Shown: positions 8,684 to 16,529 of the stretch, piece by piece
Numbering within the stretch: position 1 is the stretch's first letter
Layout: each line of letters opens with the position of its first letter
Assembly (NCBI GenBank): GCA_964580235.1
Contig: CAZOJY010000037.1
Span: 1 to 28,281, forward strand
DNA length: 28,281 nucleotides
Origin: G020348385 sp964580235
Lineage (GTDB): Bacteria; Acidobacteriota; Aminicenantia; Aminicenantales; Aminicenantaceae
Reading direction: 5' to 3'
Notes under the pieces: model-generated
The model's database searches: none
What the model was told of the DNA's origin: nothing
The model's input: the letters and a program-made list of their open reading frames with translations, nothing else
Program-made: the position numbers and the translations under genes

Positions 8684-8706
8684 AACACCATGTGGTTGTT
8701 TTTTTT
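8684..8706 (+). terminator. Possible weak intrinsic terminator after lpxI
   Basis: AACACC-ATGT-GG(T)TGTT forms a six-base-pair stem with one bulged T, followed by a run of eight Ts. It is weak and partly overlaps the next gene's -35 box. If real, it separates the lipid A operon from the oxidoreductase gene. Confidence 0.3.
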
Positions 8707-8735
8707 GATATTTTTGTGCCTAAAAATTGTATAAT
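8705..8735 (+). promoter_or_regulatory. Sigma-70-type promoter of the oxidoreductase gene
   Basis: A perfect -10 TATAAT at 8730-8735 is preceded by TTGATA (5/6 to consensus) at 8705-8710, with a 19-base spacer, slightly long. The ATG of the oxidoreductase is 20 bases past the -10. It suggests the gene can be transcribed apart from lpxA-lpxI. Confidence 0.6.
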
Positions 8736-8755
8736 AGCCAACTGGAGTCAGAGCT

Positions 8756-9670
8756 ATGGATAAAGTTAAAGTCGGAATTATCGGTGTCGGATATCTTGGC
8801 ACGCAGCATGCCAGAATTTTGTCTTATTTGGAGGAAGCCGAGCTTATTGGGGTAGCCGATATTGATTTCAAAAAAGCCATGGTGATCGGCAACCGCCATG
8901 GTGTGAAGTATTACGACAGCTTAGAAAACATGCTGGATGAGATCGATGCCGGCATCGTTGCCACACCCACTTCCCAGCACTTTGCCATTTCTATGAAACT
9001 TCTCAAAAATGGGAAATCGGTCCTTGTCGAAAAACCCATAACCGAGACGGTTGAACAAGCGGAGAAATTAGTTTCTGCTGCTGAAAAGAACGGGCTCATC
9101 CTGCAGATCGGACATCTCGAGAGGTTCAACCCGGCCGTGGAAGCCTTAGAAAATCTGATCTCAGAGCCCAGGTTTATCGAAGTGCAGCGCTTGGGATCTT
9201 TTTCGGCCAGATCTCTTGACATTGATGTTGTTCTTGACTTGATGATCCACGATCTGGACATTATCATGGCGCTGATCAAGGATGAAGTAAAAGTCATCCG
9301 GTCCTCAGGCATTCATGTTCTCTCCGATAAAATCGATATCGCCAATGCCCGGCTTGAATTCAGATCGGGTTGCATTGCCACTCTGACAGCCAGCCGCGTC
9401 CACCAGGGGAAAGTGAGGAAACTGCGAATTTTCGAACCCACGTCTTACTATTCGATCGATTATATCGACCAGGAGGTGAAAGTCTTTCCCCTCAATGGCC
9501 GTCAAACGGACATCAAGACCCTGAAGATAAAAAAAGAAGAGCCGCTCAAAAAGGAACTGCAAAATTTCTTTCGCTGCATCATTGACGGAAAAAAGAGGAA
9601 AGTCACCGGAGAAGAGGGGCTCCGGGCTCTCAGGTTAGCCTACAGTGTCCTCCATGAAGCCGAACCATGA
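8756..9670 (+). CDS. Gfo/Idh/MocA-family NAD(P)-dependent sugar oxidoreductase
   Basis: Cytoplasmic oxidoreductase of 304 residues, probably acting on a (nucleotide) sugar. The N-terminal Rossmann fold is plain (GIIGVGYLGTQHARI, GxGxxG at 10-15), followed by the family's EKP motif (92-94) and the GHLERFNPA segment (119-127). A conserved DLMIHDLDI (161-169) carries His165-Asp166 of the substrate site. Position next to lpxI suggests an envelope-sugar role. One named precedent is GnnA, which oxidises UDP-GlcNAc at C3 before the transaminase GnnB makes the 3-amino sugar used for amide-linked lipid A. No GnnB-like aminotransferase is present here, so that assignment is only a hypothesis. It has its own promoter, and its end faces the convergent M48 gene 38 bases away. 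Confidence 0.85.
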   Translation: MDKVKVGIIGVGYLGTQHARILSYLEEAELIGVADIDFKKAMVIGNRHGVKYYDSLENMLDEIDAGIVATPTSQHFAISMKLLKNGKSVLVEKPITETVEQAEKLVSAAEKNGLILQIGHLERFNPAVEALENLISEPRFIEVQRLGSFSARSLDIDVVLDLMIHDLDIIMALIKDEVKVIRSSGIHVLSDKIDIANARLEFRSGCIATLTASRVHQGKVRKLRIFEPTSYYSIDYIDQEVKVFPLNGRQTDIKTLKIKKEEPLKKELQNFFRCIIDGKKRKVTGEEGLRALRLAYSVLHEAEP

Positions 9671-9708
9671 GTCTTCTTATGCATCCCCTCTGCATTTTGG
9701 CGGATTGA

Positions 9709-11136
9709 TTATCGTGCGATTTTGACAGGGGAGCCGATTTTGGGATTTGCACTCAATTCCATCCCGTTCATTATAGCGAATTTGGGCCAGAGGTCTTTTG
9801 TCATCCCGGCCTTCTGGAAAATTATCTGAAGACTTTCTCTCCCGTTAGCTTTGATCAGTCTGATCCGTTGAGGTTTCCGATTGAGATATCTTGCATCCCT
9901 GAGCTTCCGGAAGGAACTGACAACGGATTGGAACTGGCTGTCATAGTTGCCGAATTCATTTTTTGTGCTCAGGGCAATAAATGTGTAAATAAAACCATCC
10001 TTTTTTATAAAGGACATGCGGGTTCTTATAGCCTCTCCCTGTTGCTGGGGAAGATCGTAGAGCTGGTGGTAGGATGCCAATCCGTTAATTTGAAAGCTCT
10101 TCTCGTCGATGAACTGCCGGTCCTCGAGTTTTGAGGCGGTCCTGCTGGCATAGTCCTTAAGATTTTCTGATGTTTTTTCCGCTTTCAGAATGACACCTGC
10201 CTGGCCGTTTTTATTGGCCAGGGTGACCTGGGTGGGTGTGTTTTGGACCTGCCAGTTTTTAGGGAAAGAAAAGAAAAAACGCAGTTCAGGATGGTAAAAA
10301 GCATTGCCTTCCACGTAACCCTGCCTGGGATCTTGTCCGTAGATCATGTTATTGAGAGCTCCCAGATAAGTGTTTTTTTCAATTTTCAACTGCCGGTCAG
10401 ATTCCAATAGAATATCCTTGGTATTCTGGATACGCTTGCTTGTCAGAGGATGGGTGGAGAGAAAACCGGGGAGGCTTTGTCCCCCGGACAAATCTCCCAT
10501 TTTTTCAAGAGACACAAAAAAGTTGATCATTTCACTCGGGTTGTAACCTCCCCTGCGGGAATATTCCACCCCAAGAGCATCCGCTTCTCTCTCATCGTCC
10601 CGGCTGAATTTGAGAAAAAGGAGTTGAATCCCGATGCTGGCTGCTCCGGAAATTTTGGCGAACGTTTCGCTTATGGCTCCTCCGATGGCCAGGCCAAGCT
10701 GAACAAGCACCAGTTCGCTGAGCTTGACCACACTGTGACGGGCATTGACATGTCCCAGCTCATGACCTAGAATGACGGCCAGCTCTGCCTCTGAATTTAT
10801 CAAGGCAAGAATGCCTCGCGTGACGTAAACATACCCACCGGGCACGGCAAAAGCATTCACGACAGGCGTATCGAGGACGGCGAAATGATAGGTGAGATGG
10901 GGCCGATGAGTGAGCGGTGCCATGCTCTGTCCGACTCTCTGGACATAGCCGGTTAAAGCCTGGTCGTTATAGATGCCGTACTGAGCCTTGATTTCACTGT
11001 CTGTTTGTTTCCCCAGCGCAATTTCCTGCTGTTCTGAAATCAGACTGAGTTCTCTTTTTCCTGTGACGGGATTGATGGCACAGGAGACGGAGAGAAGAAT
11101 CAGAGAGAAACACAGAACAGGGATAGGTTTTCTCAT
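9709..11136 (-). CDS. M48-family zinc metalloprotease, putative lipoprotein
   Basis: Periplasmic peptidase of the BepA/LoiP (YfgC) kind, likely in outer-membrane protein quality control. With the start at 11136 it has 475 residues. A lipoprotein-like leader (MRKPIPVLCFSLILLSVSC) precedes the family hallmark INPVTGKRELSLISEQQEIALG. The zinc site is HELGH (125-129), with the third ligand in SRDDEREAD (Glu182). The segment LPGFLSTHPLTSKRI closes the protease domain. The C-terminal half is a PsbP-like domain (YHPELRFFFSFPKNWQV) followed by a LysM-like tail (LQIIFQKAG...FAIMNGMELSANPKIGSPVKI). The lipobox is imperfect (Ser at -3). A GTG start 30 bases further upstream (11166) is possible but would bury the signal peptide. 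Last of three leftward genes. Confidence 0.9.
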   Translation of the reverse strand: MRKPIPVLCFSLILLSVSCAINPVTGKRELSLISEQQEIALGKQTDSEIKAQYGIYNDQALTGYVQRVGQSMAPLTHRPHLTYHFAVLDTPVVNAFAVPGGYVYVTRGILALINSEAELAVILGHELGHVNARHSVVKLSELVLVQLGLAIGGAISETFAKISGAASIGIQLLFLKFSRDDEREADALGVEYSRRGGYNPSEMINFFVSLEKMGDLSGGQSLPGFLSTHPLTSKRIQNTKDILLESDRQLKIEKNTYLGALNNMIYGQDPRQGYVEGNAFYHPELRFFFSFPKNWQVQNTPTQVTLANKNGQAGVILKAEKTSENLKDYASRTASKLEDRQFIDEKSFQINGLASYHQLYDLPQQQGEAIRTRMSFIKKDGFIYTFIALSTKNEFGNYDSQFQSVVSSFRKLRDARYLNRKPQRIRLIKANGRESLQIIFQKAGMTKDLWPKFAIMNGMELSANPKIGSPVKIAR

Positions 11137-11205
11137 TTTTTCACACCTGCCAGGAAAACAGCACACCCTTGGTTTAGATTAAAATAAACAAAATATCGAT
11201 GAGAT

Positions 11206-11937
11206 TTATTCTTCTTTTTTAAAAAAGGAGTCCTCCAGGCCTGTGTTGAAGGCCACATCGGTGAAGGTCATGGTGAGAAATTCCTCTCCGTCCTGTAAAA
11301 TCCGCATCTCAAAAGGAATCATCATGCCTTCTACTTTTCTGTAGTCTGTCGTAAAAACTTCCTGGTCCACTTCAACTCCCATCTGATTCGGAGCCCTGGA
11401 TTTTGTTTTGTAAACGAGGTATGTCTTGGTATCGATGTACATGATTGACGTGAATCCGTCCTCAAAAGCCTGTTCGAGCAGGTAATAATTCTGGCCTTCC
11501 ACTGTTTCCTTGCCTTTATACGTGTAGGTGATCCCGTATTTTTCCGGATGCAAGAGGGAATCATTTCCGAGGGCCATTCTTTTGAATCCCCTGGCCTGCT
11601 CCTCGGGCATTTCTTGAATGCTTCCTGTACTGGGGTCCGAACCCCAGGCCGTTTCTCCATCATAAGCCTGGGTCATGACCATACCCATGAGCTCCATATC
11701 CATGCGCATTTTGTTGGGTTCTTTTTGGTAGAAAGTCATCGAGCCATTGAGGCCCATCGAAACCATCTCCAGTGATCCGCTCATGGTGGTGTCCTTGATC
11801 TTTTCAAGGGTTGCTTTTCCACCTTGTGTCTCGATCATCTTGGCAAGGATATCTTTGGCCGATTGGGCAAATCCTGCTGCAGTGAGGCTGGTCAGGAGAA
11901 AAATGCCTAAAATACAACAAATCGGTGATTTTTTCAT
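11206..11937 (-). CDS. LolA-like periplasmic protein of unknown function
   Basis: Exported 243-residue protein with a signal peptide (MKKSPICCILGIFLLTSL, cleavage near GFAQS). It has the fold pattern of LolA/LppX-type lipid-binding proteins: an N-terminal helix (KDILAKMIETQGGKATLEKI) followed by a run of antiparallel strands (TMSGSLEMV, GSMTFYQKEPNKMRMD, TQAYDGETAWGSDP). The pattern 'yxkxPnkmRxd...ayDGetaW' is common to proteins annotated as 'outer membrane lipoprotein-sorting protein' in Acidobacteriota. It probably binds a lipid or a lipoprotein acyl chain. It is not a clear LolA, although the Lol permease and ATPase are encoded in this window. Shine-Dalgarno AAAGGAGG sits just upstream. 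It follows the M14 gene by 18 bases, so the two are surely cotranscribed. Confidence 0.75.
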   Translation of the reverse strand: MKKSPICCILGIFLLTSLTAAGFAQSAKDILAKMIETQGGKATLEKIKDTTMSGSLEMVSMGLNGSMTFYQKEPNKMRMDMELMGMVMTQAYDGETAWGSDPSTGSIQEMPEEQARGFKRMALGNDSLLHPEKYGITYTYKGKETVEGQNYYLLEQAFEDGFTSIMYIDTKTYLVYKTKSRAPNQMGVEVDQEVFTTDYRKVEGMMIPFEMRILQDGEEFLTMTFTDVAFNTGLEDSFFKKEE

Positions 11938-11955
11938 GAAGTTGTCCTCCTTTGA

Positions 11956-14877
11956 TTACTTTTTTGGGGCCGCTTTAATCCGGCCAGCATCCAGATTATC
12001 ATAATTCAAGGCTGCATTAAAGAGCAAGAAAAAACTTCCGTGCGTTTCGAAACGCCACATCGGGTTGACGGCAAAAAAGAGAACATGGCCTTTACCAACA
12101 GGCACATCGATAACCGCCGCCTTGTTCTGCAGTTCTTCGGCTCCATCCAGCATTCCGCTGAGAAGGAGCTTGTCCTTCTGATCGAATCGAAGGATCACCC
12201 TGAGTGTCGTCAAGTCGGGAGGCATGTAGAGATTCAGCATGTCTTTAAACTCGGGAGGAATACCCGCTCCTGCTCCTTTGATTTGTGGCGGCTTGTGCGG
12301 GCGGCCCTGGATGACATCCGGATCTTTGAGACCCCCCCGTCCGCTGGCGCGGCCTTGTGTCCCTCCATCCATGAGGGCCGCCAGGTCTAAACCGCCTGTG
12401 GCGGCCTTCATGCCGGTTTCAAAAACAGGCCCGCCGCTGAAATAAACGCCCACAGTCCGGCCGTAGCCGTATATCACGGGGCTTGTTCTGTCGATGATCC
12501 GGGTTTGGAGCACAGAACCTGTCGCTTTTAGTTTGTCCGTTTTTGCAACGGCCACGCTCTCCACGATGCCGTAATCGATTGGCAGGCTGGCGTTTGTGGT
12601 AATAGGAATGAACAATCCGCCGCTTTCGATGAATTGGTAAAGATTGAGAACACCCTGGAGCCCCATGCCTCCCCGTATGTCATCCCGGGAATCCGGGCCG
12701 CCGAGATGGATATATTTTTCCATTTTTTTCCAGGGGATCGGTGAATCTCCGCTGATTCCGTTGACCAACCTCTGGGCCTTTCCAAACATGACAGGGGGAA
12801 ATATGATCACATCATATTTGCTTTTCAAGTCCTCGGTGTCTCGAATGTCATGGACAGAAATGTAGTGATAGGGGATACCCAACTTCTCGAAAGCCAGCCG
12901 GAACCATCCCTCATTTTGCGTGAATATCCAGGTATGCAGGATGGCGATGCGGGGGACGGCCAGTCCATGGGTTGGAACTTTGGGCCGTTCGAAAATCCCA
13001 TAGGCTGTCAAACCGAGCTCTTCAGTCTTTTGTTTCAGTCTATCCAGGAGATCCGAAGGATTGTCCTCTACGGGAATGATGAATGTTCCTGCGTTGAATT
13101 TGTCTTCTCCGATAGTAAAACTTCTTTCGGCCGCCAGCATTTTTATCTCTTCAAGATCGAAACGAAATTTCATCAGTTCATTTTCTGCCCTGTGGTTGAT
13201 CAGGAAAACCTTTGCTTTTTTGGCGTTGACCACCTGCCCTTGGATGTGGATATCCGCTGTAAGGAGGCTCATCTTGACATCCAGGACGTCCTGCTCCACG
13301 ATCCGGTGCGTTTCGACATTGTGCAGCTTCCCCAGGGTCCACCCGGTGTCGTCATACGGCCGCGGGTCATTGGGATTGTAGTACTGGGTGTCCAGGAGCA
13401 TGTCGGCACACCGGCTGTAAGGCTGATCCATCCGGATGATATAAGTTCCGGCCGTATAGTGATCTTTTTTAATCGTGAACGCTTCCTCCGCCCGGTGAAT
13501 TTCGATCCCGTGTTTCCGCAAAAGGTTCACCAGGTCGGCGGCTGCCAGGGGACGCCGGCCATCAGCCGGAATGATCCAGGCCGCAGGCCCCTCTGTTTTG
13601 GCTTTGGCTACGGAGCGTTTGCTTTTGAGGTAAAAGTTTTTCAGAAATTTTCGGCTGTTGTCAGCCACATGTTTGAGGGCAATAAGAACGCCGCTCTCCT
13701 GGAGGTTGATGTTGTTCCGGATGGACCACTTGACAGCTTTGAGGGGAGGATTGGGCCGGTACCATGCGCGCTGTGATTGGGATCCGACTGTCCGGACCAT
13801 GGTGTCCGCCCCGGTGCCTCCGAATGTCTCGTAAAAACGCCCTGTGGAGTTGTGGTAGAGTGCGACGTAAAAGGCATAACTTGGCGACCAGCCATCGAAG
13901 AATCCGTGTGTCCAAACGCCAGGGACCCCTTGTCTGGTCATTTCCGAAATTTCCGCATAGGCCAGTTCCTGCCACTCGTTGATAGTGATGGGGTCGAGCC
14001 AGGCATTATAAGGGCCGGTTCCAGTAGAGGTGTAGAGATAGGGGACCGATTCGTGAAGGTCGTGCATGATAGTGGGGTGCCATTCGAAATAGGTATTCAA
14101 AATGTTTTCTGTCATTTTCAGCGCCAGTCCCAATGTGTCGCGGTTGTTGTCGTGTGCTACGTAGTCTCCCCAGTAGACCAGAGGAATGGTTTTTTTGTCT
14201 TTGTGTTCTTTTTTGTACATGTAGATATCCACATACCGGTCTCTTCCATCGACCTCCAGAACAGGCGTGATCATCACCACCAGGTTCTTCCGGATAGTCT
14301 GGAAAAATGCCGATTCATCCACAGCCAGGCGGTAAGCGAGCTCCATCAGCATTTCCGGTGAGCCGCTCTCAGAGGAATGGAGAGCTCCTGTCAGCCAGTA
14401 GATCGGCAATCCCTGGTTCAGAAGCTGATTTATTTCTGTCTCGTTAGCTTTTCTCGGATCGGCTAAAATATCCAATGCCCCCTTGATTTGCTCCAACCTG
14501 TTGATGTTTTCCGCGCTCGACAGGACAACAGTGATCATGTTTTTCCCCTCATCGGTCGAACCGATCGAGAAGGCCTCCGCACGGGGGCTGGCCTCTGCGA
14601 TAGCCATCATATATTTTTCGATTTCTCCTGTGTAGTGAAGAATGTTGGGAATCCCGATCACATGCCCTAAGATTTTTTCCGGCGTCGGGACAATATCGGA
14701 AGCCGGAAGGTGATCCACAAGTTCTGTCAGGAAAAATTTTTCTGTGGTGTATTCCAGGATTTTTTTTGTGTAATCTTCGTCATTTGTCTGCTGTGATCGG
14801 AGAAAGGGTGAGAAAAGCGAGATACCTATAAAAAGTGCCAAAATGATGTGAGAATACGTGCGGCCAGATTTTTTCAT
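11956..14877 (-). CDS. Secreted M14-family zinc carboxypeptidase-like protein
   Basis: Large exported metallopeptidase of 973 residues with a signal peptide (MKKSGRTYSHIILALFIG, cleavage near LRSQQ). The M14 catalytic domain covers about 60-420. Zinc ligands H167 and E170 lie in HSSE, a third His in MHDLHES (H272 or H275), the substrate segment is VDGRDRYVD...AHDNNRD, and the catalytic Glu is probably in RFYETFGG. The remainder, about 550 residues, is not peptidase: the stretch from about 640 (VPRIAILHTW...YDVIIFPP...GGLFIPI) looks like a class I glutamine-amidotransferase/ThuA-like flavodoxin fold. Secreted M14 proteins of this size are frequent in Acidobacteriota and serve peptide or muropeptide breakdown; the substrate here is unknown. 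The Shine-Dalgarno GGAAAGGAGGA is strong. The insertion sequence ends 79 bases upstream of the start codon. Confidence 0.9.
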   Translation of the reverse strand: MKKSGRTYSHIILALFIGISLFSPFLRSQQTNDEDYTKKILEYTTEKFFLTELVDHLPASDIVPTPEKILGHVIGIPNILHYTGEIEKYMMAIAEASPRAEAFSIGSTDEGKNMITVVLSSAENINRLEQIKGALDILADPRKANETEINQLLNQGLPIYWLTGALHSSESGSPEMLMELAYRLAVDESAFFQTIRKNLVVMITPVLEVDGRDRYVDIYMYKKEHKDKKTIPLVYWGDYVAHDNNRDTLGLALKMTENILNTYFEWHPTIMHDLHESVPYLYTSTGTGPYNAWLDPITINEWQELAYAEISEMTRQGVPGVWTHGFFDGWSPSYAFYVALYHNSTGRFYETFGGTGADTMVRTVGSQSQRAWYRPNPPLKAVKWSIRNNINLQESGVLIALKHVADNSRKFLKNFYLKSKRSVAKAKTEGPAAWIIPADGRRPLAAADLVNLLRKHGIEIHRAEEAFTIKKDHYTAGTYIIRMDQPYSRCADMLLDTQYYNPNDPRPYDDTGWTLGKLHNVETHRIVEQDVLDVKMSLLTADIHIQGQVVNAKKAKVFLINHRAENELMKFRFDLEEIKMLAAERSFTIGEDKFNAGTFIIPVEDNPSDLLDRLKQKTEELGLTAYGIFERPKVPTHGLAVPRIAILHTWIFTQNEGWFRLAFEKLGIPYHYISVHDIRDTEDLKSKYDVIIFPPVMFGKAQRLVNGISGDSPIPWKKMEKYIHLGGPDSRDDIRGGMGLQGVLNLYQFIESGGLFIPITTNASLPIDYGIVESVAVAKTDKLKATGSVLQTRIIDRTSPVIYGYGRTVGVYFSGGPVFETGMKAATGGLDLAALMDGGTQGRASGRGGLKDPDVIQGRPHKPPQIKGAGAGIPPEFKDMLNLYMPPDLTTLRVILRFDQKDKLLLSGMLDGAEELQNKAAVIDVPVGKGHVLFFAVNPMWRFETHGSFFLLFNAALNYDNLDAGRIKAAPKK

Positions 14878-14947
14878 AAAGTCCTCCTTTCCATTTGCTT
14901 AAATTTTACCTAGAAAATGCCCTGATAATGCTGCAATCGGGAAATAA

Positions 14948-14956
14948 ATAATACAT
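14948..14956. repeat. Target-site duplication, left copy
   Basis: ATAATACAT directly abuts the left inverted repeat of the insertion sequence and is repeated exactly at 16280-16288. Nine bases fits IS4-family transposition. Confidence 0.9.
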
Positions 14957-14975
14957 CACTAGTGTCCAGTTATAA
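14957..14975. repeat. Left terminal inverted repeat of the IS
   Basis: CACTAGTGTCCAGTTATAA; pairs with the right end at 16261-16279 with four mismatches. The transposase stop codon (14970-14972) lies inside this repeat. Confidence 0.88.
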
Positions 14976-16142
14976 CTCGAATAAATTCAATTGTTTACGA
15001 GAATCGCAATCGAAAGTTTGCAATGAATCATCCGTAAGTAATTGATAAATAGGGAGTTTCTCAAATAGTGATACACTGAAAATTTGCAAAATTGTGTAGA
15101 GATTCATCTCCATTTTTTCCATTTTTCTAATGATCGCAACCATGACATAGATGCTTATCGCTATCCATATTTGGGTTTTCACTGCATTGGGAGAGGTCCC
15201 GAAGAAGCTTTTTATTTTCAAATGCTGTTTTATCCACTTGAAAAATAATTCCACTCTCCAGCGGTTTCGATATAATTCTGCTACAGTGAGCGCCGGAATG
15301 TCAAAATTGTTTGTAAGAAACACTAAGATTTTATCTGTTTGGTTATCATGATATTTGACTCTTCGCAGTTTGTCGGGGTAGCTCTTTCGTGTGTTGAAAC
15401 CGCTAAGGCGAATGACTTGGTCGCAGCGGAGACCAGTTGACTTGTCGACTTTTCTGGATTTTGTCCGCTGAAACTTCATGTTCTTTTTTGCGCGGATTAT
15501 GAAATATCCCAAGTTCTCCCTGATTCGATAAAGCCTTTCAAAGTCAAGATACCCCCTATCCATAATGTAAAAAGATCCAGGCTCAGGAATAAGCACATCA
15601 AGGATATTGACATCGTGCACTAGCCCGCTTGTAATCTCAATAAATACCGGTATTGACCCCTGAATATCCAGTAAAGTATGAAGTTTTACAGCCCCTTTGG
15701 TCTTGCGAAACTTTGCCCAAGGAAAAAGAGATAAACATAAATCGATTGTCGTTGAATCCAGAGCATATATAGTGCTATCCAGGTCAACAATAAACTCAGG
15801 ATCATCCTGATAGAGTTTGCGGGCATGAGAAATGAGCACCTGGGCAAACTCAGCATATATGCGCCAATCTCTTTTTCGATTTGCATTAGCAAGGTTTGTT
15901 CGGGATATATGTCCTTTAATTCCCATGTGATATAATTTATTCGGTTGAGCGTTTAAACAGACTTCTATATCGCGTAAACTTTCCCTATAGGTCAATTGCG
16001 CAAAACTCATAGATAAAAATTGATCCCAGCAACTAAACTGTCGTATTCTATAATTGCCCTTGTATTTGATGACTCGTTTATCAAATTCATATTTCGGTAT
16101 GAATGACATAATTTGGGAGAAAATCGTTTGGCCAGTATTCAT
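14970..16142 (-). CDS. IS4-family transposase (DDE, DUF4372 N-terminus)
   Basis: Cut-and-paste transposase of 390 residues, apparently intact. The N-terminus (about 1-75: IFSQIMSFIPKYEFDKRV...FAQLTYRESLRDIE) is the DUF4372-type DNA-binding region. The catalytic acidic residues are in place: D129 in ALDSTTID, D195 in YIMDRGYLD and E298 within the IS4 signature Y291-x2-R294-x3-E298-x6-K305. The long insertion between D195 and E298 is the beta-strand domain typical of IS4. Shine-Dalgarno GAGAGGTGA lies just before the ATG at 16142. No frameshift or stop was found, so the element may still be active. Confidence 0.95.
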   Translation of the reverse strand: MNTGQTIFSQIMSFIPKYEFDKRVIKYKGNYRIRQFSCWDQFLSMSFAQLTYRESLRDIEVCLNAQPNKLYHMGIKGHISRTNLANANRKRDWRIYAEFAQVLISHARKLYQDDPEFIVDLDSTIYALDSTTIDLCLSLFPWAKFRKTKGAVKLHTLLDIQGSIPVFIEITSGLVHDVNILDVLIPEPGSFYIMDRGYLDFERLYRIRENLGYFIIRAKKNMKFQRTKSRKVDKSTGLRCDQVIRLSGFNTRKSYPDKLRRVKYHDNQTDKILVFLTNNFDIPALTVAELYRNRWRVELFFKWIKQHLKIKSFFGTSPNAVKTQIWIAISIYVMVAIIRKMEKMEMNLYTILQIFSVSLFEKLPIYQLLTDDSLQTFDCDSRKQLNLFEL

Positions 16143-16260
16143 GTATCACCTCTCTATGGTTAAAGAAGTAATACACGAGCTTTAAAAGTGAATTCAAATC
16201 GAAAAATCCATTTTCCCGGCTTTCATTATTATATTCAATAACTTACAAGACTTTTGCATT

Positions 16261-16279
16261 TTTTAACAGGACAGCAGTG
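16261..16279. repeat. Right terminal inverted repeat of the IS
   Basis: TTTTAACAGGACAGCAGTG, the inverse of the left end with 15 of 19 matches. Confidence 0.88.
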
Positions 16280-16288
16280 ATAATACAT
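16280..16288. repeat. Target-site duplication, right copy
   Basis: ATAATACAT, identical to 14948-14956. Removing the IS and one copy restores an uninterrupted AT-rich intergenic region. The 241 bases from 16289 to 16529 contain no gene I can support, only the promoter region of the next operon. Confidence 0.9.
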
Positions 16289-16422
16289 ATATATAGATGA
16301 ATAGTAAAGGGTCGGAATTGGAAAATCTTCGTAAAAACTTATTTCTTCATGCGGATTGAATTTTCTGGTCTTTTTCCAACTTTTTTTGTTTCTGATTTGA
16401 ACAAAAGGTATCGCCTGCAAAT

Positions 16423-16438
16423 TCACCTCTATAGGTGA
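16423..16438. promoter_or_regulatory. Operator-like palindrome next to the -35 box
   Basis: TCACCT-CTAT-AGGTGA, a perfect 6-bp inverted repeat with a 4-base centre, ends one base before the TTGACA box. The position suits a repressor or activator site controlling the polysaccharide operon. It could also form a hairpin, but it lies upstream of the predicted transcript start. Confidence 0.5.
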
Positions 16439-16466
16439 TTGACAGATCTGATAGGATTAATATTAT
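16439..16466 (+). promoter_or_regulatory. Promoter of the polysaccharide operon
   Basis: Perfect -35 TTGACA at 16439-16444, 16-base spacer, -10 TATTAT (5/6) at 16461-16466. The expected start near 16473 leaves a leader of about 57 bases before the first ATG. No other strong promoter is seen up to 22957. Confidence 0.7.
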
Positions 16467-16529
16467 ATTTAAAGGCCAAGATCATTTGAAAGAGACTTTT
16501 TTTTGTGCTGTAGATAGCTATAGAAATTA

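Larger units (their letters stand above)
14957..16279 (-). mobile_element. Complete IS4-family insertion sequence (1323 bp)
   Basis: Both ends, both target duplications and the transposase are visible. The left end reads CACTAGTGTCCAGTTATAA; the right end, read inward, is CACTGCTGTCCTGTTAAAA, identical at 15 of 19 positions. The flanking 9-bp duplication ATAATACAT is perfect, which points to a recent insertion without later rearrangement. The element has a single gene, leftward. A perfect TATAAT on the minus strand (16233-16228) may be the transposase -10, but I find no convincing -35. It sits between the divergent M14 gene and the polysaccharide operon. Confidence 0.93.

Noticed and set aside
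9679..9695. ATGCA ... TGCAT hairpin between the convergent oxidoreductase and M48 genes.
   Set aside because: Five AT-rich pairs and only a short T run; too weak to call a bidirectional terminator.
12850..13776. 308-codon open frame on the + strand inside the M14 gene.
   Set aside because: Fully antisense to a clear peptidase with zinc motifs; its translation has no recognisable domain or ribosome site.
16235..16426. 63-codon minus-strand frame to the right of the transposase.
   Set aside because: It crosses the IS end and the target duplication, so it cannot be an ancestral gene, and it has no family features.
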